A DNA stretch of 64,000 bases from JAFGAV01 sp041479055 (GCA_963702835.1 OY969762.1:1674001-1738000), one strand, 5' to 3'. Counted from the stretch's first letter, positions 54,108-62,906 are shown. Translations and numbers: made by a program. Notes: generated by a model from the letters alone, not told the origin.

Positions 54108-56306
54108 CTAGGGCCGAATAGAAAGCGAGATCTTTAGCACGCCGCGGTCCTCCAGGGGAGCAAATCGGCTGGTCGGATCGCTGCGCCTCTCCCAGTTTTT
54201 GTTGTAGACCAGGTAGATCTCGTTGCCGGGTGAGATTTGCCAGCGGAGCCGGGCGCTCCAGCCCAGCTCTCGGGAGATATCGTCGTACTGGATGTAGTTC
54301 ATTAAGCCCAGGTCGGGGGAGAGGAAAAAATCGGCTTTGACCTGAAAAACGTTCTCGTTGAAATTCCCCTGGGGGAGACGGCCGCGGACAAGGTCGGCAT
54401 TGAACGACAGGTTCAGGTATCCGTCCACCTTGGCTGTCAGGCCCATCGTCGCTTCGTCCAGATGGCCGGAGTAGAACTGGCCCAGCCTATAGCTCGCCTC
54501 AAGGAGGACCGGCCGATGATTAGCCGTATTGACCGAGAAGCGGATATTGGTGAAATCGTAGGAGCCCAGGGGGAGGACGACTCCCGAGGCGACCTCAAAG
54601 TCGTAGGGCAGGACATCGCGGTAGGGCTCGACCTCAAATTCGAAGCGGTCCCCGCTCTCGGTCTGGAGGCTCAGAGGGGTCAGGGTGATGTGGCGCGTTT
54701 CGAGATTTCCGGAAAGATCCCAATAATAGTCAAAGCTCGACTGGAAGAAAAACTGCCGGACGAGTCCGCCGAAAAATCCTTGTCCGGGCCTGGGCTGATA
54801 GGCCAGCCTGACATAAAATGTCTGCATGCCCAGGCGCATCATGTAGCCCAGGCCGGGGTCCAACGCTTCGCCGTAATAGGCATAGGTGGTCTCGACATTC
54901 CACAGATCGTTGGGGTAATTGGCCCGGAAGCCGAAGCCGTGATGGCGGCCCTCCGTCTGCTCATTCCAGTTGTAGGCGGCCCAGGCTACCAGCATGAGAT
55001 TCTTGTTGCCGGCGAACTTGGAGGTCGAGTAGTTAAAATCGATGCCAGCCAGGGTGTTCCTTCCGCCGGCCGGGCTTCCGTTGGTGAAGACCCAGCCCAC
55101 CTTGCTCTCGGCGAAGATATTCTGGGTCAGGCGGGCGGCAAACAGGTTGCTGCCCGGCAGTCCCGGATAGTCGCCGGTTTGCACATCCAGGGCGGAGATG
55201 TTGGTTTCGCCGATCTTGCCGTAAATCTTGGCCCCCAAGCGGACAGGAATCTGCTCGCCCTCGAAGAGGCCGATCCGGCGGCTGAAGAAGGGGACGAAGC
55301 TGATGCTCGAGCTGAAGCTGAAAGTATCGGAGCCCTCCAGGAAAAACATCCGTTTTTCCGGGAAGAAAAGGGGGAAGCGGGTCAGGTTGATGCGCCGCTC
55401 ATCGGCCTCGGTCTCGGCAAAGTCCATGTTGTAGCTCAGGACGCCGACCAGGTTGGGGGTAAAGTTCTTGTAAATGTCGAACCCGCCGTCCAGCGAGTTC
55501 GACCGGCCGCCTGTCCCGGGCGGGCCTGTCCGGGAGCTGGCCAGGCCGTAAGGCCGGAAAGTGACGCCCATCCCCTGCCTAACGTTCTCGATTCCGGTCA
55601 GGACAGCCGCCTCCATGGGGTTGTTAAAATTGCTGTCCCGGTTCGTTCCAGCCAGCCGGATGGTCTCCAGCTTGCGGGGGATGACCCGCTCGACGTTGAT
55701 CCCCCAGGCCGAAAGCCCGGGCTTGAAGGAGATCGTTTTGAAGGGGATTCGCAACTCAGCGCTCCAGCCGTTATCCAGGAGCCGGCTCTTGGCCTCCCAG
55801 ATTCCGTCCCAGTCAAGGCTGGCGTTCCCGCCGTAGGCCAATCCTTCGCTCCGGGCGCCGAGCGGGTTGACGTAAAAAAGATAGGCATGCCGCTTGTTCT
55901 GGAAGGAATCGAGGAGAACGCGAACGAGGTCGTCGCTTGAACCCTGGGGGCCGTGATGGCCGCCGCCCCCTCCCCAGCCGCCGCCCCCCGAGCCCCCCGC
56001 GTTGTCGTGGGCCATAGTGTTGGCCGCAATCCGGCCCGGCTCGCTGTCGAGGCAGAGCAGCCCTAGGTAGAGGTTCGCCTCATCATACAAGACCCGCAGC
56101 TCAGTTTGCTCGCTCGGATCGGAGTTGGCCCGAGGCTCGACCATTCGGAAATCCGTAAACGGAACGGCTGATTGCCAGGCGGGGTCGGACAGAAGCCCGT
56201 CGATCTTGGGGCCTTTCTCGACCCGGACGGCTTTAACCTCAGCGGAGAGTCCGGGGCAGGCCAGGACAAAAGGCAGCCAGAAGGCCAGGAATAAGCGCTT
56301 TTTCAT
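54108..56306 (-). CDS. DUF5916-type outer-membrane protein with CBM9-like N-terminal domain
   Basis: A 732-residue exported protein. After the signal peptide (MKKRLFLAFWLPFVLACPGL) comes a CBM9-like beta-sandwich (PKIDGLLSDPAWQSAVPFTD; LRVLYDEANLYLGLLCLD), interrupted by a glycine-rich loop (GGSGGGGWGGGGGHHGP). The larger C-terminal part is the DUF5916 domain: PFKTISFKPGLSAWGINVER, FPEKRMFFLEGSDTFSF, and then alternating strands typical of an outer-membrane beta-barrel. It ends LKISLSIRP, a terminal strand with hydrophobic alternation. These proteins are frequent in Bacteroidota and Acidobacteriota-type genomes. Function is not established; transport or hydrolysis at the outer membrane is guessed. 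No operon partner is seen. Confidence 0.85.
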   Translation of the reverse strand: MKKRLFLAFWLPFVLACPGLSAEVKAVRVEKGPKIDGLLSDPAWQSAVPFTDFRMVEPRANSDPSEQTELRVLYDEANLYLGLLCLDSEPGRIAANTMAHDNAGGSGGGGWGGGGGHHGPQGSSDDLVRVLLDSFQNKRHAYLFYVNPLGARSEGLAYGGNASLDWDGIWEAKSRLLDNGWSAELRIPFKTISFKPGLSAWGINVERVIPRKLETIRLAGTNRDSNFNNPMEAAVLTGIENVRQGMGVTFRPYGLASSRTGPPGTGGRSNSLDGGFDIYKNFTPNLVGVLSYNMDFAETEADERRINLTRFPLFFPEKRMFFLEGSDTFSFSSSISFVPFFSRRIGLFEGEQIPVRLGAKIYGKIGETNISALDVQTGDYPGLPGSNLFAARLTQNIFAESKVGWVFTNGSPAGGRNTLAGIDFNYSTSKFAGNKNLMLVAWAAYNWNEQTEGRHHGFGFRANYPNDLWNVETTYAYYGEALDPGLGYMMRLGMQTFYVRLAYQPRPGQGFFGGLVRQFFFQSSFDYYWDLSGNLETRHITLTPLSLQTESGDRFEFEVEPYRDVLPYDFEVASGVVLPLGSYDFTNIRFSVNTANHRPVLLEASYRLGQFYSGHLDEATMGLTAKVDGYLNLSFNADLVRGRLPQGNFNENVFQVKADFFLSPDLGLMNYIQYDDISRELGWSARLRWQISPGNEIYLVYNKNWERRSDPTSRFAPLEDRGVLKISLSIRP

Positions 56307-56363
56307 TGATCCAAAAATGACTCACCATTCTATAGATACCTTGCTGCATTTTCAATACCTGCT

Positions 56364-56396
56364 ATTACGAAATCATCCGCTAAGTTTCAGGCCTTC
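56364..56396. repeat. Left 33-bp direct repeat flanking the REP-transposase unit
   Basis: These 33 bases match 57412-57444 with 30 identities (mismatches at three positions). The right copy contains the last codons and stop of hutU, so the left copy is a displaced duplicate of the hutU 3' end. Confidence 0.7.
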
Positions 56397-56419
56397 GAAA
56401 ATTTCAAAATTGCAAAATT

Positions 56420-57390
56420 GGGGTCGGGCCCGCCGAACCAACTGATAAACAAGGTAATCGCTAATTTTCGTCCATCCAAAACGGGTCTAAGATGAGATTA
56501 AGGCCCATCAAAACCGTCTTTTAGAAAATAGGAGGTTTTATTCCCTGCATGCCAAGAGCTAAACGCACATACATTCCCGGCCATATCTGGCATATTACGC
56601 AAAGATGTCATAAGCGTGAATTCCTCTTAGCCCGCCATCAAGACCGCAAGTGCTGGCTCCATTGGTTACTTCAAGCGTCACATCGCTACAGGTTGACCAT
56701 CCTGAACTATATAGTGACCTCGAATCACGTTCATCTCCTTGTCATGGATGACGGTCCAAGGGGATCAATCGCCCGGACCATGCATTTAGCCTCCGGCCGG
56801 ACGGCCCAGGAGTACAACATCAGAAAGCACCGAAGGGGCGCTTTTTGGGAAGACCGCTACCATGCCACAGCCGTAGATACCGATATTCACCTTCTGCGAT
56901 GCATGTTTTATATCGACCTGAACATGGTCCGAGCTGGAGTCGTCGCCTATCCTGGTGAATGGGCATACTGCGGCTTCCAGGAAATAATGGCCATAAGGCA
57001 AAGATATAGAATAATCGATAGGCTTAAGCTTTGCCGGCTCTTGGGGGCTACCCCTTTAAGATCTAAAAAGCAACTATGGGCGATGGATCGTCGATTTTAC
57101 TAAGGAATTACCCCTTGAAAGGGAGAGCCGCTGGACCGAAAGTCTTGCAGTCGGAAGAGAGGAATTCGTCGCGCGCTTTAAAGAAAAACTCGGCCCTCGG
57201 GCAAAATATCGAAAAATCTCAGGTGCTAATGGCTTCTATGAACTAAGAGAGCAACGAGGTACCTGGGAAAAAGGCGGGGGGTCGCCCTAGAATAGATTAT
57301 TAAGCTTGTTTTTTAATCCTAAGGCTTTTAAAGGGAGCATAGCTTTGGGCTAATTGAAGTAATATCAATAGGTAACGGAGGCCCGACCCC
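56420..57390. mobile_element. REP-associated tyrosine transposase unit bounded by inverted ends
   Basis: GGGGTCGGGCC at 56420-56430 is the exact reverse complement of GGCCCGACCCC at 57380-57390. Continuing inward, the two ends match at about 21 of 28 positions (ending TGATA). Between them lies one REP-type transposase gene. This arrangement, a single-domain Y1 transposase with palindromic ends, is typical of RAYT units rather than of classical IS elements. Directly outside lie the 33-bp repeats derived from hutU. Confidence 0.6.
56549..57290 (+). CDS. REP-associated tyrosine transposase (Y1/IS200-like), frameshifted
   Basis: The protein begins MPRAKRTYIPGHIWHITQRC and carries the HuH metal motif in TSNHVHLLVMDDG. 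The RAYT body has RTAQEYNIRKHRRGAFWEDR and the helix with CMFYIDLNMVRAGVV. The catalytic tyrosine is expected in the C-terminal helices. In the zero frame the protein ends at 57103 after an unrelated tail. From the AA at 57058-57059 the next frame reads DLKSNYGRWIVDFTKELPLE and ESLAVGREEFVARFKEKLGP, the usual RAYT C-terminus, ending at TAG 57288-57290. A single inserted A explains the break. The corrected length is about 246 residues. AGGAGG lies 13 bases before the ATG. Confidence 0.8.
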
Positions 57391-57411
57391 CAAAGAAAAG
57401 TGCATACCCCC

Positions 57412-57444
57412 ATTACGAAATTATTCCCTAAGTTTCAGGCCTTC
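57412..57444. repeat. Right 33-bp direct repeat, overlapping the hutU stop codon
   Basis: The partner of the repeat at 56364-56396, with 30/33 identity. It includes the final codons of hutU (reading leftward) and about 20 bases beyond the stop. Confidence 0.7.
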
Positions 57445-59102
57445 AGCATGGGGATCTTGAGGCCGCTGCGTCGGGCGAAGCGGACGGCCTCTTCGTAGCC
57501 GGCGTCGGCGTGACGGGCTACGCCCAGCCCCGGGTCGCAGGTCAGGACACGCTGGAGGCGGCGAGCCGTGGAGGCCTGGCCGTCGGCTACAATGACCATC
57601 CCGGCGTGGATGGACAGGCCGATGCCCACTCCGCCGCCGTGGTGAACGGACACCCAGGAGGCGCCGCTCACGGCGTTCAGCAGAGCGTTGAGGATAGGCC
57701 AGTCGGCGATGGCGTCCGAACCGTCCCTCATGCCCTCGGTCTCCCGGTTGGGAGAGGCCACCGAGCCGGCGTCGAGGTGGTCTCGGCCGATGACGACGGG
57801 CGCGCTGATGCTGCCCTTGCGGACCAGTTGGTTGATGACCTCGCCGAAACGCGCCCGCTCGCCGTAGCCCAGCCAGCAGATCCGGGCGGGCAGCCCCTGG
57901 AACTTGACCTGCTTCTGGGCCTTGCGGATCCAGCGTTCCAGGGCCTTGTCCTCCGGAAATTCCCGCAGCACGGCCTCATCGGTGACGTAGATATCCTGCG
58001 GCCGGCCGGAGAGGGCCGCCCAGCGGAAGGGGCCCTTGCCCAGGCAGAAGAGCGGCCGGATATACTCCGGGACAAAGCCCGGGATGGCAAAGGCGTCGGC
58101 TACGCCCGCCTTCCGGGCCTGGCCGCGGATATTGTTCCCGTAGTCGAAGGTTCGGGCGCCGCGCTTCTGGAGTTCGAGCATGGCTTGGACGTGAACGGCC
58201 ATTGAGGCATAGGCCCGCTTGATATAGTCCTGCGGGTCGCCAGCCCTCAGGCGGAGGGCTTCGGCATAGGGCAGGCCGTGGGGGACATAGCCGTTGAGCT
58301 CGTCGTGGGCCGAGGTCTGGTCGGTCAGGACATCGGGCCTGATGCCGCGCCTGACCAGCTCGGGCAGCACGTCCGCGGCGTTGGCCTCCAGGCCGACCGA
58401 CAGCGGCTCTCCCCTGTCCTGGGCGGCCCGGCAAAGTTTGAGCGCCTCATCCAGGTTGTCCACGGCCTTATCCAAGTAGCGCGTCTCCAGCCTGCGCCGG
58501 ATGCGGTCTTTGTCAACCTCGACAACGAGGGCCACGCCCTCGTTCATGGTCACGGCCAGAGGCTGGGCGCCGCCCATGCCGCCCAGCCCGGCTGTGACGG
58601 CCAGCTTTCCCTTGAGCGACCCGCCGAAGTGCTTGCGGGCCACTGCCGCCAGAGTCTCATAGGTGCCCTGCAGGATGCCCTGGGTCCCGATATAGATCCA
58701 GGAACCGGCCGTCATCTGGCCGTACATGGTCAGGCCTTTGGCCTCCAGTCGCCGGAACTCGTCCCAGGTGGCCCACTGGGGCACGATCATGGCGTTGGAG
58801 ATGACGACCCGGGGCGCCTCGGGATGAGTTTTGAACACGGCCACCGGCTTTCCGGATTGGACGGCCAGCGTTTCGTCGTTTTCCAGCTTTTTAAGGGCCT
58901 TGACCAGGGCCTCGTAGCATTCCCAGTTGCGGGCGGCCTTACCCGTGCCGCCGTAGACGATGAGCTCCTGGGGCTTCTCGGCCACGGCGGGGTCGAGGTT
59001 GTTCATGAGCATCCGCAGCGCGCCTTCCTGTGACCAGCCCTTGGTATGGAGACTTGTTCCCCTGGGCGCTCTTACTGTCCTGAATTCAGTTCTAGAAGCC
59101 AT
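57435..59102 (-). CDS. hutU: Urocanate hydratase
   Basis: A 555-residue urocanase that is full length for the family. It converts urocanate to imidazolone propionate, the second step of histidine degradation, using a tightly bound NAD+. The signature FQGLPARICWLGYGERAR, with its conserved cysteine, is present, as are the NAD-binding glycines in TAGLGGMGGAQPLA and RTFDYGNNIRGQARKAGV. I place the start at ATG 59102 (MASRTEFRTV), with GAGGAT upstream; the longer frame to 59180 is unsupported. No hutH, hutI or hutG lies in the window, so the pathway is dispersed. The 3' end is duplicated 1 kb away beside the REP unit. Confidence 0.95.
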   Translation of the reverse strand: MASRTEFRTVRAPRGTSLHTKGWSQEGALRMLMNNLDPAVAEKPQELIVYGGTGKAARNWECYEALVKALKKLENDETLAVQSGKPVAVFKTHPEAPRVVISNAMIVPQWATWDEFRRLEAKGLTMYGQMTAGSWIYIGTQGILQGTYETLAAVARKHFGGSLKGKLAVTAGLGGMGGAQPLAVTMNEGVALVVEVDKDRIRRRLETRYLDKAVDNLDEALKLCRAAQDRGEPLSVGLEANAADVLPELVRRGIRPDVLTDQTSAHDELNGYVPHGLPYAEALRLRAGDPQDYIKRAYASMAVHVQAMLELQKRGARTFDYGNNIRGQARKAGVADAFAIPGFVPEYIRPLFCLGKGPFRWAALSGRPQDIYVTDEAVLREFPEDKALERWIRKAQKQVKFQGLPARICWLGYGERARFGEVINQLVRKGSISAPVVIGRDHLDAGSVASPNRETEGMRDGSDAIADWPILNALLNAVSGASWVSVHHGGGVGIGLSIHAGMVIVADGQASTARRLQRVLTCDPGLGVARHADAGYEEAVRFARRSGLKIPMLKA

Positions 59103-59209
59103 GTTTTTATCCTCGTCCCATTTATATAGCACACCAATAAACGTATTTCTATGAGCAATTTGTTGTTTAAATACCGTCAATTTTAGTAACGCATGAATTT
59201 AGTTCTGCC

Positions 59210-59238
59210 TTGACATGGTGCACAATTGTGCATATAAT
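59210..59238 (+). promoter_or_regulatory. Consensus promoter with palindromic operator of brnTA
   Basis: TTGACA (59210-59215), exactly 17 bases, TATAAT (59233-59238): a perfect sigma70 consensus. The spacer contains the perfect 14-bp palindrome TGCACAATTGTGCA (59219-59232) abutting the -10 box, where a bound antitoxin would block RNA polymerase. The predicted transcription start (about 59243-59247) falls on the first ATG, implying a leaderless or nearly leaderless message. Confidence 0.85.
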
Positions 59239-59242
59239 TGAA

Positions 59243-59511
59243 ATGAATTATCAATGGGATTCAAAAAGGCAAAGGCCAACTTAAAGAAGCATGGAATAGG
59301 TTTTGCAGACGCGGTTTCTGTTTTTTTAGATGAACACGCTATGACTATTGATGATGACTACTTTTACGAAAAAAGACATGTGACAATTGGAATGGATGCT
59401 TTTAGCAGATTATTAATAGTTGTTTATACTTGGCGCGATGACGAAATAAGGATTATTTCGGCAAGAAAAGCCACAAAAAAAGAGCATAAACATTATATGG
59501 AGAAGTCATGA
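59243..59511 (+). CDS. brnT: BrnT-type ribonuclease toxin (apparent frameshift near the N-terminus)
   Basis: BrnT toxins are small RelE-fold ribonucleases that cleave mRNA. The main frame from ATG 59254 has the family's central motifs KANLKKHGIGFADAVSVFLD, EKRHVTIGMD, RLLIVVYTWRDDEIRIISAR and KATKKEHKHY. Typical BrnT proteins begin with a W-D/E-x-x-K segment. Here that segment, MNYQWDSK, is encoded from ATG 59243 but in a different frame, and joins if one A is added to the A5 run at 59263-59267. Either the start is 59254 and the N-terminus is truncated, or there is a one-base error. It overlaps brnA by ATGA. AT-rich composition suggests lateral transfer. Confidence 0.82.
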
Positions 59512-59846
59512 AAAGAGAATATGATTTCAGAGGAGGCAAACGAGGTGCTATTGAGCCAATCCCTCCAGGAAAGAAACGCATAACGATACGTCTTGATAGC
59601 GAAATAATCGAGTGGTTTCGACGCAAAGTTGAGGAAAAAGGGGGCGGTAACTATCAAAGTATGATCAATAGTGCGCTTAAAGAACATATTGATAATAGGC
59701 GGGAAACCTTTGAGGCCATTATCAGGCGCGTTATCAAAGAAGAGATAAAAAAATCAATTTTTAACAAACCAACTATTTTAAATAGGGCTATTTATGAAAA
59801 TGCCGGAACAGATATCCGCAGTTTTAAAAAAGATCAAGTAAAATAA
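59508..59846 (+). CDS. brnA: BrnA-type antitoxin
   Basis: A 112-residue partner of BrnT. It begins MKREYDFRGGKRGAIEP, the usual toxin-binding arm, followed by the ribbon-helix-helix segment KKRITIRLDSEIIEWFRRKV and NYQSMINSALKEHI, the DNA-binding part. It neutralises BrnT and, with it, normally represses the shared promoter; the palindrome at 59219-59232 is the likely operator. The C-terminal extension (FEAIIRRVIKEEIKKS) is longer than in many BrnA proteins, which usually end soon after the RHH segment. Start and toxin stop overlap in ATGA. Confidence 0.85.
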   Translation: MKREYDFRGGKRGAIEPIPPGKKRITIRLDSEIIEWFRRKVEEKGGGNYQSMINSALKEHIDNRRETFEAIIRRVIKEEIKKSIFNKPTILNRAIYENAGTDIRSFKKDQVK

Positions 59847-59859
59847 CGCCGCAAATTCG

Positions 59860-60861
59860 TCACTTCCGGATCTTCCGGACGTCCGTTTTCTCCACGGCCA
59901 GCGCCTCCTTGGCCACGCGGGCGATGTCCTCATGGGTGGCGAACCAGACTCTTCCGCGATAGAGCATGTGCTGGATGAGCTTTTCCAGCATCATCATCCG
60001 GCTGCGATGTCCGATGTACTTGGGATGCATGGTCAGGACGAACAGCGTCCCCTCCTCGTAAGCTTTGTCGAACTCCGCGGCCCAGATGGACAGGACCTCA
60101 TCCGGAGTGATGTGGGGCCGGACGGCCGTGTACCGGTCGAACCCGAAGTAGGGATAATCATCCAGCAGCCATTCCACGGGCAGCTCCACCACGCCCGTCG
60201 GCCGGCCGTTCTCCAGCAGTTCATAGGGACGGTCGTCGGCCATGAGGCTGGAATCGTAGAGCAGGCCCATCTCGCGGATGATCTTGAGGGTGAAGGGGCT
60301 GAAATCCCAGGAGGGGGTGCGGAGGCCCACCGGCGGCTTGCCGGTGAAGCTCTTCAGCAGCTCAAAGGATTTTCGCATCAGGCTCATCTCCTCCGCCTCG
60401 CCGAGCTGCGAATTGCGCTCATGGATCCAGCCGTGCAGGCCGATCTCATGACGGCCGGAGGCCAGGATGGCCGTGATCTCCTTGGGGTGGAGCAGAGCGG
60501 TGACGGCCGGCACGAAGAAACTGGCCGGCAGGTGGTAGCGGTCGAGCAGGGCCAAGATTCTGGGCAGGGCCGCCCGGGCGGCATATTCCCCCTGGGACAG
60601 GAGGCCGGGCGAAAGCTGGCCGTCGCGAAGCGCACTGGTCTCCGCGTCGAAATCGAAGGACAGGGCCACCGCCAGACGGGCGCCGTTGGGCCAGGCCTTG
60701 GGCGTAAGGTTCTTTCCGGCGCGAACCAAGTTGACTCCGGCTTTAATCCCCTCCGTGCTCCAGCGCCAGGGTTGATCCTCCTCTTTGGCCTGACCGGCCA
60801 AAGAGCCGGCGGCTAAAATGAAAATTGACAACACAGCGGCAATGAATGCTTTTTTAGACAT
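59860..60861 (-). CDS. Exported polysaccharide deacetylase (NodB/PuuE-like)
   Basis: The start is ATG 60861 with ribosome site GGAGGGG about 6 bases upstream, giving 333 residues; the longer frame to 61026 is unsupported. It has a signal peptide (KKAFIAAVLSIFILAAGSLA). The NodB-fold domain has VALSFDFDAETSALRDG with the metal-binding aspartates, the histidine pair in GRHEIGLHGWIHERN, RTPSWDFSPFTLKII and a final TMHPKYIGH. This sequence class resembles the polysaccharide deacetylase/allantoinase-like PuuE group more than chitin deacetylases. Substrate is uncertain (peptidoglycan or another amide). It lies downstream of prmC. Confidence 0.88.
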   Translation of the reverse strand: MSKKAFIAAVLSIFILAAGSLAGQAKEEDQPWRWSTEGIKAGVNLVRAGKNLTPKAWPNGARLAVALSFDFDAETSALRDGQLSPGLLSQGEYAARAALPRILALLDRYHLPASFFVPAVTALLHPKEITAILASGRHEIGLHGWIHERNSQLGEAEEMSLMRKSFELLKSFTGKPPVGLRTPSWDFSPFTLKIIREMGLLYDSSLMADDRPYELLENGRPTGVVELPVEWLLDDYPYFGFDRYTAVRPHITPDEVLSIWAAEFDKAYEEGTLFVLTMHPKYIGHRSRMMMLEKLIQHMLYRGRVWFATHEDIARVAKEALAVEKTDVRKIRK

Positions 60862-60979
60862 GCTTCCCCTCCCTAATATCAGCAGCCCTTTCTCGGTAGC
60901 GGGGAAACCTTTCACCGCGCCACCCCTGCCCGGCACAAATCTTATCACGGAAAATGAGCTGCCTGCCTCGAATTTTCTA

Positions 60980-61834
60980 TCAAGATTCCCCTGCCAGCCG
61001 AGCCGTAACAGCCCGGTGGAGGCCACGGAGGTCCTGGTGACAGCGGATATCCCGCCAGCGGCGGTCGAACAAAGCCAAAGCGTTTTTTCGCTGACCGGCT
61101 CCGATTTCCAGGATCAGCGACCCGCCCGGTTTTAAGTAAGCGGGGCTTTCGCGGACGATCCGCCGAACGGCCTCCAGGCCGGTCGGGCCGGGGACCAGGG
61201 CTTTCTTGGGCTCGAACCGGCGGAAAGTGGAACTCATCCCCCGCCACTCCTTCTCTGAGACGTAGGGCGGGTTGGAGACGATGACATCAAAACGCGGCCG
61301 GGGCCGGCGGCCGCCAAGACCGGAGAAGAACGAAGAACGGAGGAACGAAACCTTCCGGATTTTATGCCGGCGGGCATTGAGCCGGGCCGTCTCCAGAGCT
61401 TTGACGGAAACGTCCAGGCCCAGAATCCTGGCCCCGGGAACCTCCCCGGCCAGGGCCAGGGCGATGTTGCCCGCGCCCGTGCCCAGGTCGAGGATGAAGG
61501 GATCCGGCCGGGGAGCACGTTCGAGGGCCAATTCCACCAGAAGCTCGGTCTCCGGCCGAGGGATGAAGACTCCCGGCCTCACCGCAAAGTCAAGGGACCA
61601 GAATTCTTTCCGGCCGATAAGATAGGCCAAGGGCTGCCCGGCCCTCCGGCGGGCGACCATTTTCAAGAACCCGGCCGCCGTCCTTTCCGGAACGGGCCGT
61701 TCGGGCTCGCTGAAAAATTCCAACTCGCTTAAGCCGCAAACATCAAGAAGGAGGATCTTGGATTCCAGGCCGGGCCGGGCCGCCCGTCTCAAGAGAGAGG
61801 CCCCCTGCCGGTGCAACTTGTCGAGGGTGGTCAA
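60980..61834 (-). CDS. prmC: Release factor glutamine methyltransferase
   Basis: PrmC methylates the glutamine of the GGQ motif of release factors. The 284-residue protein has the N-terminal helical domain (LAYLIGRKEFWSLDFAVRPG), the conserved VFIPRPETELLVELAL, SAM motif I ILDLGTGAGNIALALA, and the catalytic VSNPPYVSEKEW. The start is a TTG at 61834 overlapping the prfA stop in TTGA, so translation is coupled. The order prfA-prmC is widely conserved, which supports the call. Confidence 0.94.
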   Translation of the reverse strand: MTTLDKLHRQGASLLRRAARPGLESKILLLDVCGLSELEFFSEPERPVPERTAAGFLKMVARRRAGQPLAYLIGRKEFWSLDFAVRPGVFIPRPETELLVELALERAPRPDPFILDLGTGAGNIALALAGEVPGARILGLDVSVKALETARLNARRHKIRKVSFLRSSFFSGLGGRRPRPRFDVIVSNPPYVSEKEWRGMSSTFRRFEPKKALVPGPTGLEAVRRIVRESPAYLKPGGSLILEIGAGQRKNALALFDRRWRDIRCHQDLRGLHRAVTARLAGES

Positions 61835-62901
61835 TTAGGATGGGCCAGGTCCTGGGCCTGGAAATGGAAGCTTAATTTCTCCAGAAGCTCCGAAAGCTCG
61901 CCGTCCAGAATGGCCTGCAGGTTGTGCAGGCTCAAGCCCAGGCGATGGTCGGTGACCCGGGATTGGGGGAAATTGTAGGTCCGGATCTTCTCGCTCCTCT
62001 CGCCCGTCCCCACCTGGGAGCGGCGGTCCGAGGCGATCTGCTGGTGCTGTTCCTGCTGAGCGATGTCCAGCAGCCGAGTGCGGAGGATGCGCAGGGCCTT
62101 TTCCTTGTTGCGGTGCTGGGACTTCTCATCCTGACAGGAGACCACCAGGCCCGACGGCCGATGGGTCACCCGGATGGCGGTGTAGTTGCGATTGACGTTC
62201 TGGCCGCCCGGGCCGGAAGCGCCGAAGGCTTCGATCCTGAGGTCCTTGGGGTCGATCTTCACATCGATCTCATCGGCCTCGGGCAGAACGGCCGCGGTGG
62301 CCGTCGAGGTGTGAATGCGGCCGCCGGCTTCTGTTTTGGGCACGCGCTGCACACGGTGGACTCCGCTCTCATACTTGAGACGGGAAAAAACTTTCTGGCC
62401 ACGGATATTGAGGATAGCCTCCTTGAGCCCCCCCACCGGCGACGGGCTGGAGCTCAAGACCTCAACCTTCCAGCCCTGGGATTCGGCGAAGCGGATATAC
62501 ATGCGGAAGAGTTCCTGGGCGAACAGTGAGGATTCATCCCCGCCGGCCCCGGCCCGGATTTCCAGAATGACATTCCTGTCGTCCCGGGGGTCTTTGGGCA
62601 GGAGCAGGACCTTGAGTTCTTTTTCCAGCCGCTCCAGCCGCCGGCGAAGTTCCTCCCCCTCGGTCTGGGCCAGGGTCTTGAGCTCCGTCTCCGCGCCGGG
62701 ATCGGCCAGGATGTCCTCGGACTGCCGGAGCTCAACCTGAGTCTGCCGGTAGACCTGGTAAACCTTGAGCAGCGGTTCCAGCTCAGCCCGCTCCTTGGTC
62801 AGTTCCCGAAGCTTCTGGGGGTTGGCCAGGACGGCCGGGTCAGAGAAGGAATCAAGCAGAAGGCGGTATCGTTCCTGGAGGCCCTCAAGCTCTTGAAACA
62901 T
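61831..62901 (-). CDS. prfA: Peptide chain release factor 1
   Basis: RF1 recognises UAA and UAG and triggers release of the finished peptide. The 356-residue protein starts at ATG 62901 (MFQELEGLQERY). It has the GGQ motif in GPGGQNVNRNYTAIRVTHRP, and CQDEKSQHRNKEKALRI. The codon-recognition loop reads VQRVPKTEAGGRIHTSTA, with PKT where most RF1 proteins have PAT or PVT; the P-x-T frame is kept. Five bases separate it from rpmE. The C-terminus overlaps prmC. Confidence 0.95.
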   Translation of the reverse strand: MFQELEGLQERYRLLLDSFSDPAVLANPQKLRELTKERAELEPLLKVYQVYRQTQVELRQSEDILADPGAETELKTLAQTEGEELRRRLERLEKELKVLLLPKDPRDDRNVILEIRAGAGGDESSLFAQELFRMYIRFAESQGWKVEVLSSSPSPVGGLKEAILNIRGQKVFSRLKYESGVHRVQRVPKTEAGGRIHTSTATAAVLPEADEIDVKIDPKDLRIEAFGASGPGGQNVNRNYTAIRVTHRPSGLVVSCQDEKSQHRNKEKALRILRTRLLDIAQQEQHQQIASDRRSQVGTGERSEKIRTYNFPQSRVTDHRLGLSLHNLQAILDGELSELLEKLSFHFQAQDLAHPN

Positions 62902-62906
62902 GGCGC

